Positions 1 through 11,871 of a stretch of DNA of 64,000 nt are shown one piece after another (positions within the stretch are counted from its first letter, which is position 1; each line of letters starts with the position of its first letter). The translations under genes were made by a program, and so were the position numbers. The notes beneath the pieces were generated by a model, which saw only the letters and a list, made by a program, of their open reading frames with translations, did not search any database and was not told the DNA's origin. This DNA comes from Microglena sp. YARC (lineage: Eukaryota > Chlorophyta > Chlorophyceae > Chlamydomonadales > Chlamydomonadaceae), in assembly GCA_022414725.1 (NCBI GenBank), contig CM039462.1, positions 53,555,566 through 53,619,565 of the forward strand. Direction: 5' to 3'.

Positions 1-470
1 CCATGCACTGCCACACAGCACTGTACACGCACATACGCAAACATCTGGCTATCCATGCACTACAACACAACCCCATGCACACACAAACACACCCCGACAC
101 TCACGCATGGAAACACACAAATGAACAACTGGCTGCACATGCACTGCCACACAGCATTGTTCATACCTTATACACACACCTGGCCATCCATGCACTACAA
201 GACAACCCCAGGCACATGCACACACAAGTGGCTACACATGCACTGCCACAAAGATCTGTTTCCGTACATAGATACAGATACCTGGCCATCCATGGACTAC
301 AAGACAATCCCATCGACACACAAAACCCAATCAGACACTCACCCTTACACACACCAGGCCATCCATGCACTACAAGACAACCCCATGCAAACATTCACAC
401 ATACCCAAACACTTACACACTTACACACAAGGGGCTACGCATGCACTGCCACCCGAAGAAGGGATCCCAT
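1..470. repeat. Degenerate CA-rich tandem repeat
   Basis: Two short cores alternate: ACATGCACTGCCAC (near 2, 137, 237, 438) and CCATCCATGCACTACAA-like (near 48, 182, 285, 358), separated by ACAC-rich filler. Spacing is irregular. Open frames across it have His/Thr-rich composition that simply reflects CAC/ACA repetition, so I do not call genes here. Confidence 0.75.
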
Positions 471-499
471 CTGTCTTCCTTTCCATTTAGACCGCTATG

Positions 500-858
500 C
501 TGCAACATGCCATACTATATATACCAATATACCATGCATGTAGGTACACACCATACAATGCTATGTTACACCATTCCATACCACACCATTCTACCATTGT
601 ACAATGCATGTTGGTATAAACCATAACAAACCATGCTATGTTGCACCATGCCATACCATACTAATATACCATGCATGTATATACAAACAACACCATGCTA
701 TGCTACACCATGCCATTCCACACCATACTACCATTGTACAATTCACGCATGCATGGCATGTATAAACCATTACATGCCATGCTATGCTTCACCTTGCCAT
801 ACTACACCAATAAACCGTGCATGTAGGTACAAATCATACCATGCTGTGCTACACCATG
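500..858. repeat. Degenerate CCATGC/CCATAC-rich repeat
   Basis: Repeated blocks of the type ACCATGCTATGYTACACCATGCC and ACCATGCATGTAGGTA recur about every 60-130 bp with many substitutions. The block ends at about 858, where a G-rich flank of some 85 bp (861-945) leads into the satellite. Nothing else is recognisable. Confidence 0.65.
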
Positions 859-860
859 AC

Positions 861-945
861 GGCTGGGGAGTGAGGAAGGGTGTGGGCAATGGGAGCAAAG
901 CCCAGGCCAGGAAAATCTGGGGCGGGAGTGGGAGGAAAGGTTGAC
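861..945. other. Unique G-rich flank before the satellite
   Basis: Purine-rich, single-copy sequence between the CCATGC repeats and the first base (946) that matches the 903-bp satellite. I see no gene or signal in it. Confidence 0.5.
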
Positions 946-2900
946 AGGTCCGGGGGTGGACGCTGGCGTGGGGTATAGGGGCGAGAGGATGGGAATATGG
1001 GATTGGAGTGGGGGGGGGGTCTAGAAGTGGGTAGAAGTGGGAAGGGAAGTGTCGAGAGGTCCGAACTCGGACGTGGACGTGATTGAGTTCAATGCGGCGT
1101 AACCCCTGTGCGATTGGGAGTGCATGTTAAGCATTGAACATGGTGTGTGGGTGTGGGTGGGATACCTGGCGGAGGCGGAAGGGGAGACAGGCGAACGCCG
1201 GGATTGTGAATTGAGCGGGATTGGGAGCTGATCTGGAAGGAGATTTTAACGGGAAGGAGAATTGTCGGAAGCGGCAGCAAGCAGGCAGAGTGAGGCGAAA
1301 ATTCGTCGTGATCAGCAGCAAGCAAGCAGAGGCAGGCGAAGGGAAGACAGGCTAACGTCGGTATTGAGAATTGATCGGGATCGAGAATTGATCGGGATTG
1401 AGAATTTATCGGGACTGAGATCGGCGACCAGGTGCAGGTGATGATGATTGCGGATGTAGTGGGGGGCCGGTGGGGGGGCCGGTCGACAGCCTGGCAGTGG
1501 CAGACTTGCAGTGTGGCAGCATCGCAGTGGCACGCCAGTAGGACCAAGGCGAATTGTTCAGGACACTGCGTCCTCCGTCGTCGAAGGAACGTCGAAGGGT
1601 CCGTTGCGTCGCAGACGCAGCTTCAGTTGGTTGGCTACGTCTCACTTGAATGCCATGCGTCCCTCTGCGTCCGATTCCGTCCCATTGCTGGCGGCCTCGG
1701 AAGTGCCCATGCGAACGTTTGTACCTCCATGGTTTACAGCACGATGGTCGCAAGTGCGTGAGATGGATTTGTATTCGTTTCCCATGGAATTGCTCATTGT
1801 GCAAGTTGCAAGGCTGGAAACATTAACATTACGAGAATTATGAGTACCTTGTAGGTCCGGGGGTGGACGCTGGCGTGGGGTATAGGGGCGAGAGGATGGG
1901 AATATGGGATTGGAGTGGGGGGGGGTGTAGAAGTGGGTAGAAGTGGGAAGGGAAGTGTCGAGAGGTCCGAACTCGGACGTGGACGTGATTGAGTTCAATG
2001 CGGCCTAACCCCTGTGCGATTGGGAGTGCATGTTAAGCATTGAACATGGTGTGTGGGTGTGGGTGGGATACCTGGCGGAGGCGGAAGGGGAGACAGGCGA
2101 ACGCCGGGATTGTGAATTGAGCGGGATTGGGAGCTGATCTGGAAGGAGATTTTAACGGGAAGGAGGATTGTCGGAAGCGGCAGCAAGCAGGCAGAGTGAG
2201 GCGAAAATTCGTCGTGATCAGCAGCAAGCAAGCAGAGGCAGGCGAAGGGAAGACAGGCTAACGTCGGTATTGAGAATTGATCGGGATCGAGAATTGATCG
2301 GGATTGAGAAATTTATCGGGACTGAGATCGGCGACCAGGTGCAGGTGATGATGATTGCGGATGTAGTGGGGGGCCGGTGGGGGGGCCGGTCGACAGCCTG
2401 GCAGTGGCAGACTTGCAGTGTGGCAGCATCGCAGTGGCACGCCAGTAGGACCAAGGCGAATTGTTCAGGACACTGCGTCCTCCGTCGTCGAAGGAACGTC
2501 GAAGGGTCCGTTGCGTCGCAGACGCAGCTTCAGTAGGTTGGCTGCGTCTCACTTGAATGCCATGCGTCCCTCTGCGTCCGATTCCGTCCCATTGCTGGCG
2601 GCCTCGGAAGTGCCCATGCGAACGTTTGTACCTCCATGGTTTACAGCACGATGGTCGCAAGTGCGTGAGATGGATTTGTATTCGTTTCCCATGGAATTGC
2701 TCATTGTGCAAAGTTGCAAGGCTGGAAACATTAACATTACGAGAATTATGAGTACCTTGTAGGTCCGGGGGTGGACGCTGGCGTGGGGTATAGGGGCGAG
2801 AGGATGGGAATATGGGATTGGAGTGGGGGGGGTGTAGAAGTGGGAAGAAGTGGGAAGGGAAGTGTCGAGAGGTCCGAACTCGGACGTGGACGTGATTGAG

Positions 2901-5606
2901 TTCAATGCGGCGTAACCCTTGTGCGATTGGGAGTGCATGTTAAGCATTGAACATGGTGTGTGGGTGTGGGTGGATACCTGGCGGAGGCGGAAGGGGAGAC
3001 AGGCGAACGCCGGGATTGTGAATTGAGCGGGATTGGGAGCTGATCTGGAAGGAGATTTTAACGGGAAGGAGAATTGTCGGAAGCGGCAGCAAGCAGGCAG
3101 AGTGAGGCGAAAATTCGTCGTGATCAGCAGCAAGCAAGCAGAGGCAGGCGAAGGGAAGACAGGCTAACGTCGGTATGAGAATTGATCGGGATCGAGAATT
3201 GATCGGGATTGAGAATTTATCGGGACTGAGATCGGCGACCAGGTGCAGGTGATGATGATTTGCGGATGTAGTGGGGGGCCGGTGGGGGGGGCCGGTCGAC
3301 AGCCTGGCAGTGGCAGACTTGCAGTGTGGCAGCATCGCAGTGGCACGCCAGTAGGACCAAGGCGAATTGTTCAGGACACTGCGTCCTCCGTCGTCGAAGG
3401 AACGTCGAAGGGTCCGTTGCGTCGCAAACGCAGCTTCAGTTGGTTGGCTGCGTCTCACTTGAATGCCATGCGTCCCTCTGCGTCCGATTCCGTCCCATTG
3501 CTGGCGGCCTCGGAAGTGCCCATGCGAACGTTTGTACCTCCATGGTTTACAGCACGATGGTCGCAAGTGCGTGAGATGGATTTGTATTCGTTTCCCATGG
3601 AATTGCTCATTGTGCAAGTTGCAAGGCTGGAAACATTAACATTACGAGAATTATGAGTACCTTGTAGGTCCGGGGGTGGACGCTGGCGTGGGGTATAGGG
3701 GCGAGAGGATGGGAATATGGGATTGGAGTGGGGGGGGTTCTAGAAGTGGGTAGAAGTGGGAAGGGAAGTGTCGAGAGGTCCGAACTCGGACGTGGACGTG
3801 ATTGAGTTCAATGCGGCCTAACCCCTGTGCGATTGGGAGTGCATGTTAAGCATTGAACATGGTGTGTGGGTGTGGGTGGGATACCTGGCGGAGGCGGAAG
3901 GGGAGACAGGCGAACGCCGGGATTGTGAATTGAGCGGGATTGGGAGCTGATCTGGAAGGAGATTTTAACGGGAAGGAGGATTGTCGGAAGCGGCAGCAAG
4001 CAGGCAGAGTGAGGCGAAAATTCGTCGTGATCAGCAGCAAGCAAGCAGAGGCAGGCGAAGGGAAGACAGGCTAACGTCGGTATTGAGAATTGATCGGATC
4101 GAGAATTGATCGGGATTGAGAATTTATCGGGACTGAGATCGGCGACCAGGTGCAGGTGATGATGATTGCGGATGTAGTGGGGGCCGGTGGGCCGGTCGAC
4201 AGCCTGGCAGTGGCAGACTTGCAGTGTGGCAGCATCGCAGTGGCACGCCAGTAGGACCAAGGCGAATTGTTCAGGACACTGCGTCCTCCGTCGTCGAAGG
4301 AACGTCGAAGGGTCCGTTGCGTCGCAGACGCAGCTTCAGTTGGTTGGCTGCGTCTCACTTGAATGCCATGCGTCCCTCTGCGTCCGATTCCGTCCCATTG
4401 CTGGCGGCCTCGGAAGTGCCCATGCGAACGTTTGTACCTCCATGGTTTACAGCACGATGGTCGCAAGTGCGTGAGATGGATTTGTATTCGTTTCCCATGG
4501 AATTGCTCATTGTGCAAGTTGCAAGGCTGGAAACATTAACATTACGAGAATTATGAGTACCTTGTAGGTCGGGGGTGGACGCTGGCGTGGGGTATAGGGG
4601 CGAGAGATGGGAATATGGGATTGGAGTGGGGGGGGGTGTAGAAGTGGGTAGAAGTGGGAAGGGAAGTGTCGAGAGGTCCGAACTCGGACGTGGACGTGAT
4701 TGAGTTCAATGCGGCCTAACCCCTGTGCGATTGGAGTGCATGTTAAGCATTGAACATGGTGTGTGGGTGTGGGTGGGATACCTGGCGGAGGCGGAAGGGG
4801 AGACAGGCGAACGCCGGGATTGTGAATTGAGCGGGATTGGGAGCTGATCTGGAAGGAGATTTTAACGGGAAGGAGGATTGTCGGAAGCGGCAGCAAGCAG
4901 GCAGAGTGAGGCGAAAATTCGTCGTGATCAGCAGCAAGCAAGCAGAGCAGGCGAAGGGAAGACAGGCTAACGTCGGTATTGAGAATTGATCGGGATCGAG
5001 AATTGATCGGGATTGAGAATTTATCGGGACTGAGATCGGCGACCAGGTGCAGGTGATGATGATTGCGGATGTAGTGGGGGCCGGTGGGGGGGCCGGTCGA
5101 CAGCCTGGCAGTGGCAGACTTGCAGTGTGGCAGCATCGCAGTGGCACGCCAGTAGGACCAAGGCGAATTGTTTAGGACACTGCGTCCTCCGTCGTCGAAG
5201 GAACGTCGAAGGGTCCGTTTGCGTCGCAGACGCAGCTTCAGTAGGTTGGCTGCGTCTCACTTGAATGCCATGCGTCCTCTGCGTCCGATTCCGTCCCATT
5301 GCTGGCGGCCTCGGAAGTGCCCATGCGAACGTTTGTACCTCCATGGTTTACAGCACGATGGTCGCAAGTGCGTGAGATGGATTTGTATTCGTTTCCCATG
5401 GAATTGCTCATTGTGCAAGTTGCAAGGCTGGAAACATTAACATTACGAGAATTATGAGTACCTTGTAGGTCCGGGGGTGGACGCTGGCGTGGGGTATAGG
5501 GGCGAGAGGATGGGAATATGGGATTGGAGTGGGGGGGGTGTAGAAGTGGGTAGAAGTGGGAAGGGAAGTGTCGAGAGGTCCGAACTCGGACGTGGACGTG
5601 ATTGAG
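2901..5606. repeat. One complete three-unit higher-order repeat
   Basis: Example trimer. Unit 2901 carries CGTAACCCTT and GCAAACGCAGC. Unit 3807 follows the TCTAGA junction at 3739. Unit 4705 carries CAGTAGGTTGG. The same three markers recur in the same order in 5607-8323 and again from 8324. Confidence 0.8.
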
Positions 5607-8600
5607 TTCAATGCGGCGTAACCCTTGTGCGATTGGGAGTGCATGTTAAGCATTGAACATGGTGTGTGGGTGTGGGTGGGATACCTGGCGGAGGCGGAAG
5701 GGGAGACAGGCGAACGCCGGGATTGTGAATTGAGCGGGATTGGGAGCTGATCTGGAAGGAGATTTTAACGGGAAGGAGAATTGTCGGAAAGCGGCAGCAA
5801 GCAGGCAGAGTGAGGCGAAAATTCGTCGTGATCAGCAGCAAGCAAGCAGAGGCAGGCGAAGGGAAGACAGGCTAACGTCGGTATTGAGAATTGATCGGGG
5901 ATCGAGAATTGATCGGGATTGAGAATTTATCGGGACTGAGATCGGCGACCAGGTGCAGGTGATGATGATTGCGGATGTAGTGGGGGGCCGGTGGGGGGCC
6001 CGGTCGACAGCCTGGCAGTGGCAGACTTGCAGTGTGGCAGCATCGCAGTGGCACGCCAGTAGGACCAAGGCGAATTGTTCAGGACACTGCGTCCTCCGTC
6101 GTCGAAGGAACGTCGAAGGGTCCGTTGCGTCGCAAACGCAGCTTCAGTTGGTTGGCTGCGTCTCACTTGAATGCCATGCGTCCCTCTGCGTCCGATTCCG
6201 TCCCATTGCTGGCGGCCTCGGAAGTGCCCATGCGAACGTTTGTACCTCCATGGTTTACAGCACGATGGTCGCAAGTGCGTGAGATGGATTTTGTATTCGT
6301 TTCCCATGGAATTGCTCATTGTGCAAGTTGCAAGGCTGGAAACATTAACATTACGAGAAATTATGAGTACCTTGTAGGTCCGGGGGTGGACGCTGGCGTG
6401 GGGTATAGGGGCGAGAGGATGGGAATATGGGATTGGAGTGGGTGGGGGTCTAGAAGTGGGTAGAAGTGGGAAGGGAAGTGTCGAGAGGTCCGAACTCGGA
6501 CGTGGACGTGATTGAGTTCAATGCGGCCTAACCCTGTGCGATTGGGAGTGCATGTTAAGCATTGAACATGGTGTGTGGGTGTGGGTGGGATACCTGGCGG
6601 AGGCGGAAGGGAGACAGGCGAACGCCGGGATTGTGAATTGAGCGGGATTGGGAGCTGATCTGGAAGGAGATTTTAACGGGGAAGGAGGATTGTCGGAAGC
6701 GGCAGCAAGCAGGCAGAGTGAGGCGAAAATTCGTCGTGATCAGCAGCAAGCAAGCAGAGGCAGGCGAAGGGAAGACAGGCTAACGTCGGTATTGAGAATT
6801 GATCGGGATCGAGAATTGATCGGGATTGAGAATTTATCGGGACTGAGATCGGCGACCAGGTGCAGGTGATGATGATTGCGGATGTAGTGGGGGGCCGGTG
6901 GGGGGCCGGTCGACAGCCTGGCAGTGGCAGACTTGCAGTGTGGCAGCATCGCAGTGGCACGCCAGTAGGACCAAGGCCGAATTGGTTCAGGACACTGCGT
7001 CCTCCGTCGTCGAAGGAAACGTCGAAGGGTCCGTTGCGTCGCAGACGCAGCTTCAGTTGGTTGGCTGCGTCTCACTTGAATGCCATGCGTCCCTCTGCGT
7101 CCGATTCCGTCCCATTGCTGGCGGCCCTCGGAAGTGCCCATGCGAACGTTTGTACCTCCATGGTTTACAGCACGATGGTCGCAAGTGCGTGAGATGGATT
7201 TGTATTCGTTTCCCATGGAATTGCTCATTGTGCAAGTTGCAAGGCTGGAAACATTAACATTACGAGAATTATGAGTACCTTGTAGGTCCGGGGGTGGACG
7301 CTGGCGTGGGGTATAGGGGCGAGAGGATGGGAATATGGGATTGGAGTGGGGGGGGTGTAGAAGTGGTAGAAGTGGGAAGGGATGTGTCGAGAGGTCCGAA
7401 CTCGGACGTGGACGTGATTGAGTTCAATGCGGCCTAACCCCTGTGCGATTGGGAGTGCATGTTAAGCATTGAACATGGTGTGTGGGTGTGGGTGGGATAC
7501 CTGGCGGAGGCGGAAGGGGAGACAGGCGAACGCCGGGATTGTGAATTGAGCGGGATTGGGAGCTGATCTGGAAGGAGATTTTAACGGAAGGAGGATTGTC
7601 GGAAGCGGCAGCAAGCAGGCAGAGTGAGGCGAAAATTCGTCGTGATCAGCAGCAAGCAAGCAGAGGCAGGCGAAGGGAAGACAGGCTAACGTCGGTATTG
7701 AGAATTGATCGGGATCGAGAATTGATCGGGATTGAGAATTTATCGGGACTGAGATCGGCGACCAGGTGCAGGTGATGATGATTGCGGATGTAGTGGGGGG
7801 CCGGTGGGGGCCGGTCGACAGCCTGGCAGTGGCAGACTTGCAGTGTGGCAGCATCGCAGTGGCACGCCAGTAGGACCAAGGCGAATTGTTCAGGACACTG
7901 CGTCCTCCGTCGTCGAAGGAACGTCGAAGGGTCCGTTGCGTCGCAGACGCAGCTTCAGTAGGTTGGCTGCGTCTCACTTGAATGCCATGCGTCCCTCTGC
8001 GTCCGATTCCGTCCATTGCTGGCGGCCTCGGAAGTGCCCATGCGAACGTTTGTACCTCCATGGTTTACAGCACGATGGTCGCAAGTGCGTGAGATGGATT
8101 TGTATTCGTTTCCCATGGAATTGCTCATTGTGCAAGTTGCAAGGCTGGAAACATTAACATTACGAGAATTATGAGTACCTTGTAGGTCCGGGGGTGGACG
8201 CTGGCGTGGGGTATAGGGGCGAGAGGATGGGAATATGGGATTGGAGTGGGGGGGTGTAGAAGTGGGTAGAAGTGGGAAGGGAAAGTGTCGAGAGGTCCGA
8301 ACTCGGACGTGGACGTGATTGAGTTCAATGCGGCGTAACCCTTGTGCGATTGGGAGTGCATGTTAAGCATTGAACATGGTGTGTGGGTGTGGGTGGGATA
8401 CCTGGCGGAGGCGGAAGGGGAGACAGGCGAACGCCGGATTGTGAATTGAGCGGGATTGGGAGCTGATCTGGAAGGAGATTTTAACGGGAAGGAGAATTGT
8501 CGGAAGCGGCAGCAAGCAGGCAGAGTGAGGCGAAAATTCGTCGTGATCAGCAGCAAGCAAGCAGAGGCAGGCGAAGGGAAGACAGGCTAACGTCGGTATT

Positions 8601-10129
8601 GAGAATTGATCGGGATCGAGAATTGATCGGGATTGAGAATTTATCGGACTGAGATCGGCGACCAGGTGCAGGTGATGATGATTGCGGATGTAGTGGGGGG
8701 CCGGTGGGGGGCCGGTCGACAGCCTGGCAGTGGCAGACTTTGCAGTGTGGCAGCATCGCAGTGGCACGCCAGTAGGACCAAGGCGAATTGTTCAGGACAC
8801 TGCGTCCTCCGTCGTCGAAGGAACGTCGAAGGGTCCGTTGCGTCGCAAAACGCAGCTTCAGTTGGTTGGCTGCGTCTCACTTGAATGCCATGCGTCCCTC
8901 TGCGTCCGATTCCGTCCCATTGCTGGCGGCCTCGGAAGTGCCCATGCGAACGTTTTGTACCTCCATGGTTTTACAGCACGATGGTCGCAAGTGCGTGAGA
9001 TGGATTTGTATTCGTTTCCCATGGAATTGCTCATTGTGCAAGTTGCAAGGCTGGAAACATTAACATTACGAGAATTATGAGTACCTTGTAGGTCCGGGGG
9101 TGGACGCTGGCGTGGGGTATAGGGGCGAGAGGATGGAATATGGGATTGGAGTGGGGGGGGGTCTAGAAGTGGGTAGAAGTGGGAAGGGAAGTGTCGAGAG
9201 GTCCGAACTCGGACGTGGACGTGATTGAGTTCAATGCGGCCTAACCCCTGTGCGATTGGGAGTGCATGTTAAGCATTGAACATGGTGTGTGGGTGTGGGT
9301 GGGATACCTGGCGGAGGCGGAAGGGGAGACAGGCGAACGCCGGGATTGTGAATTGAGCGGATTGGGAGCTGATCTGGAAGGAGATTTTAACGGGAAGGAG
9401 GATTGTCGGAAGCGGCAGCAAGCAGGCAGAGTGAGGCGAAAATTCGTCGTGATCAGCAGCAAGCAAGCAGAGGCAGGCGAAGGGAAGACAGGCTAACGTC
9501 GGTATTGAGAATTGATCGGGATCGAGAATTGATCGGGATTGAGAATTTATCGGGACTGAGATCGGCGACCAGGTGCAGGTGATGATGATTGCGGATGTAG
9601 TGGGGGCCCGGTGGGGGGCCGGTCGACAGCCTGGCAGTGGCAGACTTGCAGTGTGGCAGCATCGCAGTGGCACGCCAGTAGGACCAAGGCGAATTGTTTA
9701 GGACACTGCGTCCTCCGTCGTCGAAGGAACGTCGAAGGGTCCGTTGCGTCGCAGACGCAGCTTCAGTTGGTTGGCTGCGTCTCACTTGAATGCCATGCGT
9801 CCCTCTGCGTCCGATTCCGTCCCATTGCTGGCGGCCTCGGAAGTGCCCATGCGAGCGTTTGTACCTCCATGGTTTACAGCACGATGGCCGCAAGTGCGTG
9901 AGATGGATTTGTATTCGTTTCCCATGGAATTGCTCATTGTGCAAGTTGCAAGGCTGGAAACATTAACATTACGAGAATTATGAGTACCTTGTAGGTTCGG
10001 GGGTGGACGCTGGCGTGGGTATAGGGCGAGAGGATGGGAATATGGGATTGGAGTGGGGGGGTGTAGAAGTGGGTAGAAGTGGGAAGGGAAGTGTCGAGAG
10101 GTCCGAACTCGGACGTGGACGTGATTGAG

Positions 10130-10131
10130 TT
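10130..10131. repeat. Target-site duplication, left copy (TT)
   Basis: The uninterrupted satellite reads GATTGAGTTCAATGCGG. Here it reads GATTGAGTT and then the element starts. After the element the satellite resumes with TTCAATGCGG at 17662, so TT is present on both sides. Confidence 0.65.
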
Positions 10132-10144
10132 CGTCGGTATTTAG
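10132..10144 (+). repeat. Terminal inverted repeat, left
   Basis: CGTCGGTATTTAG; a perfect 13-bp match to the complement of 17649-17661. The imperfect similarity continues to about base 40 (TCGTTTGAAACAA at 10159-10171). Confidence 0.85.
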
Positions 10145-10440
10145 TACTTCTTTGAGGGTCGTTTGAAACAAAGAAAATCCTGTTTGAATTGTTCGTTTGA
10201 TTCAATCTTAGATTCAATCGGAGATAACCTTGATTCAATCGATCTTTGTTTCCTGTTTGAATCAGTCGGCCATCAAACCTACCGATTGAGATCCGTTTGA
10301 AACAAGGTTGGTTGTTTCAAACATGACTCAAACCATGTTCAAATAGATCTTAATCAAGCCGTCATCAACGTGCCCCTTGAAAAAGGTTTGAAACAAGTTG
10401 GTTGTTTCAAACATGACTCAAACCATGTTCAAATAGATCT
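10145..10440. repeat. Left subterminal repeat zone
   Basis: Contains many copies of GTTTGAAACAA, GTTTGAATCA, GATTCAATC and their complements. It includes a 55-56-bp direct duplication at 10295-10350 and 10386-10440 (GTTTGAAACAAG ... AAATAGATCT) that itself contains the inverted words TTTGAAACAA and TTGTTTCAAA. Probable transposase-binding zone (inference). Confidence 0.7.
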
Positions 10441-10636
10441 GTTTTTCCGTAAAAGCAATGCAAGCACTGAAGACTGAGGGCGCATATTTGGACAGCAGGA
10501 CTCTTCGATCTTTGTTACAGAAATTGAAAGCACCATAATGAATGAATCCTTAGATAGTTAAACATGATAGTAATTAGTGATTGAAGAGCTAGATATATAT
10601 GCTACTAAGAAGTGCAGTTGGCCACGAAGTAGTTCC

Positions 10637-10915
10637 TTAGGTACGAATTGACGAAACTCCAGCATGCTGTGCTTCTTGTTCATCAACGACATCGTCTTCA
10701 GCCTCAAGGTCATAAGCATCCAGGCGTTCTGACGCGAGACCAGTCGCAAGAGTGAGACCTGCAGACAAATGTTCGTTGGTGAGCGTTAGTTGAGATACAT
10801 TGGCAGCAATGCGCATTCTTCCGACTTTCAAATAGCAGCCATGGTTCAAACCAAATTCGCTATCTGAATGCGCACCTGTTTTGCACCTCGAGCATTGGAA
10901 CTCTTGCGGCTCCAT
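10637..10915 (-). CDS. Hypothetical 92-aa ORF with CxxC motif
   Basis: ATG-initiated frame beginning MEPQEFQCSRCKTGAHSDSE, with a single CxxC pair, an acidic stretch (DLEAEDDVVDEQEA) and a stop at 10637. Composition looks more like protein than the neighbouring repeat frames, but no family is recognised and only one cysteine pair is present, so a zinc finger is not supported. The first 15 or so codons are duplicated in the ORF at 11052-11306 because the DNA around the start is part of a repeat of about 390 bp. It lies inside the transposon, so it could be captured host sequence or noise. A CTGCAG inside the frame could be a splice acceptor, which would change the model. Confidence 0.28.
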   Translation of the reverse strand: MEPQEFQCSRCKTGAHSDSEFGLNHGCYLKVGRMRIAANVSQLTLTNEHLSAGLTLATGLASERLDAYDLEAEDDVVDEQEAQHAGVSSIRT

Positions 10916-11765
10916 GATGAGCTGGACGATAGGTCGACTTGCTGCAGCTGCCTTAATGCCTGCGGAACAACTCGAAAAAGCGAGTCAGTCAAAGTTGAGA
11001 CAAATTCTGGTCAAGTAAGGCACCACTTGACGAGACGCAAAACGCAGTACCTTAACCGCACGCGCGGGGCGCGAGAAGCAGGTCGCTACAGTCTTGGGTT
11101 GAAGCACAACAATTCCCAAAGCAAAGTACCGCAGAAGCAAAGTGCTCGCGCGTGTAGGTATTGACGGATCTCAGAAGTAATTCGGGAATGGCTGAAGCTA
11201 TGAAAGCAAGCTCAGTCCAAGTTAATTCAAGGAAAGCAGGCAGCATGTCGCTATCTGACTGCGCACCTGTTTCACACCTCGAGCATTGGAACTCTTGCGG
11301 CTCCATGATAGGTCATTTTGCTGCAGCTGCCTTAATGCCTGCGACACAACTCTGGTCAAGTAAGGCACCACTTGACGAAACGAAAAATGCAGTACCTTAA
11401 CCGCACGCGCCGGCGTGGCGGAGAAGAAGGTCGCTACAGTCTTGAGTTGAAGCACAACCATTCCCAAAGCAAAGTGCCGCGGAAGCAAAGTGCTCGCGCA
11501 TGTAGTATTGACGGATCTAGGAAGCAATTCGGGAATGCTGAAGCTATGAATAGATCAGTCCAAGTTAATTCAAGGAAAGCAGGCAGCATGGTGCGCTATT
11601 CTGCAGGAATATCGCTGAGTCGAGAACCAATTGACGCGCAGTGAACAGTGAAAGCTTGCACAGCCGCTAAGTTGAAGCGCTAACCCATTGCGCTGACCAG
11701 TTTGAACTGTACAGCATGCAGTACCGCCGTAACCGCACGCGCATGGGCGGAGAAGCAGGTCGCCA
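10859..11765. repeat. Three-copy repeat of about 330-390 bp
   Basis: The block GCTATCTGAMTGCGCACCTG plus the following CTCGAGCATTGGAACTC recurs at 10859 and 11250 (391 bp apart). The core CAGTACC...AACCGCACGCGC recurs at 11044, 11390 and 11719 (346 and 329 bp apart). Copies differ by small deletions and the third is partial. Confidence 0.8.
11052..11306 (-). CDS. Hypothetical 84-aa ORF sharing the N-terminus of 10637-10915
   Basis: Starts MEPQEFQCSRCETGAQSDSD, nearly the same as the other copy, then diverges completely. The shared start is explained by DNA duplication (GCTATCTGA... at 10859 and 11250). After the shared part the frame has no recognisable features. If either copy is a real gene, this one is probably the broken duplicate. 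Confidence 0.18.
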   Translation of the reverse strand: MEPQEFQCSRCETGAQSDSDMLPAFLELTWTELAFIASAIPELLLRSVNTYTREHFASAVLCFGNCCASTQDCSDLLLAPRACG

Positions 11766-11871
11766 TATTTGAATCGGATTCTCGGGGCCTGCGCCTGCGG
11801 TGCATGCGGGATCTGCGTCGCAGGACCTAGACAACCCTGATGGGGGTCATGCTAATCAAACCTGATGAACA

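Larger units (their letters stand above)
946..10131. repeat. 903-bp satellite, left array (10 full units plus a 142-bp lead)
   Basis: Units begin with TTCAATGCGGC at 1088, 1994, 2901, 3807, 4705, 5607, 6517, 7423, 8324 and 9230, giving lengths of 898-910 bp. The unit carries a G-rich block ending in GTAGAAGTGGG, an internal short repeat of GAATTGATCGGGA type, a GTGATGATGATTGCGG block and a GCGTC-rich block. Every third unit shares diagnostic variants (TCTAGA at 1020, 3739, 6449, 9162), so the array has a trimeric higher-order period of about 2.71 kb. The unit has open frames on both strands, but they begin at non-ATG codons and are broken by indels, so I treat it as non-coding satellite. Confidence 0.95.

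Noticed and set aside
3..626. 207-codon His/Thr-rich frame at the window start
   Set aside because: Composition follows directly from CAC/ACA repeats; an overlapping frame has the same character.
4224..4556. Recurring 110-codon plus-strand and 132-codon minus-strand frames in the 903-bp satellite
   Set aside because: They open at GTG or TTG, overlap each other on opposite strands, and break by indels in many units. No domain recognised.
10868..11164. 98-codon plus-strand frame in the 390-bp repeat
   Set aside because: Antisense to the better minus-strand frame and not maintained in the second copy.
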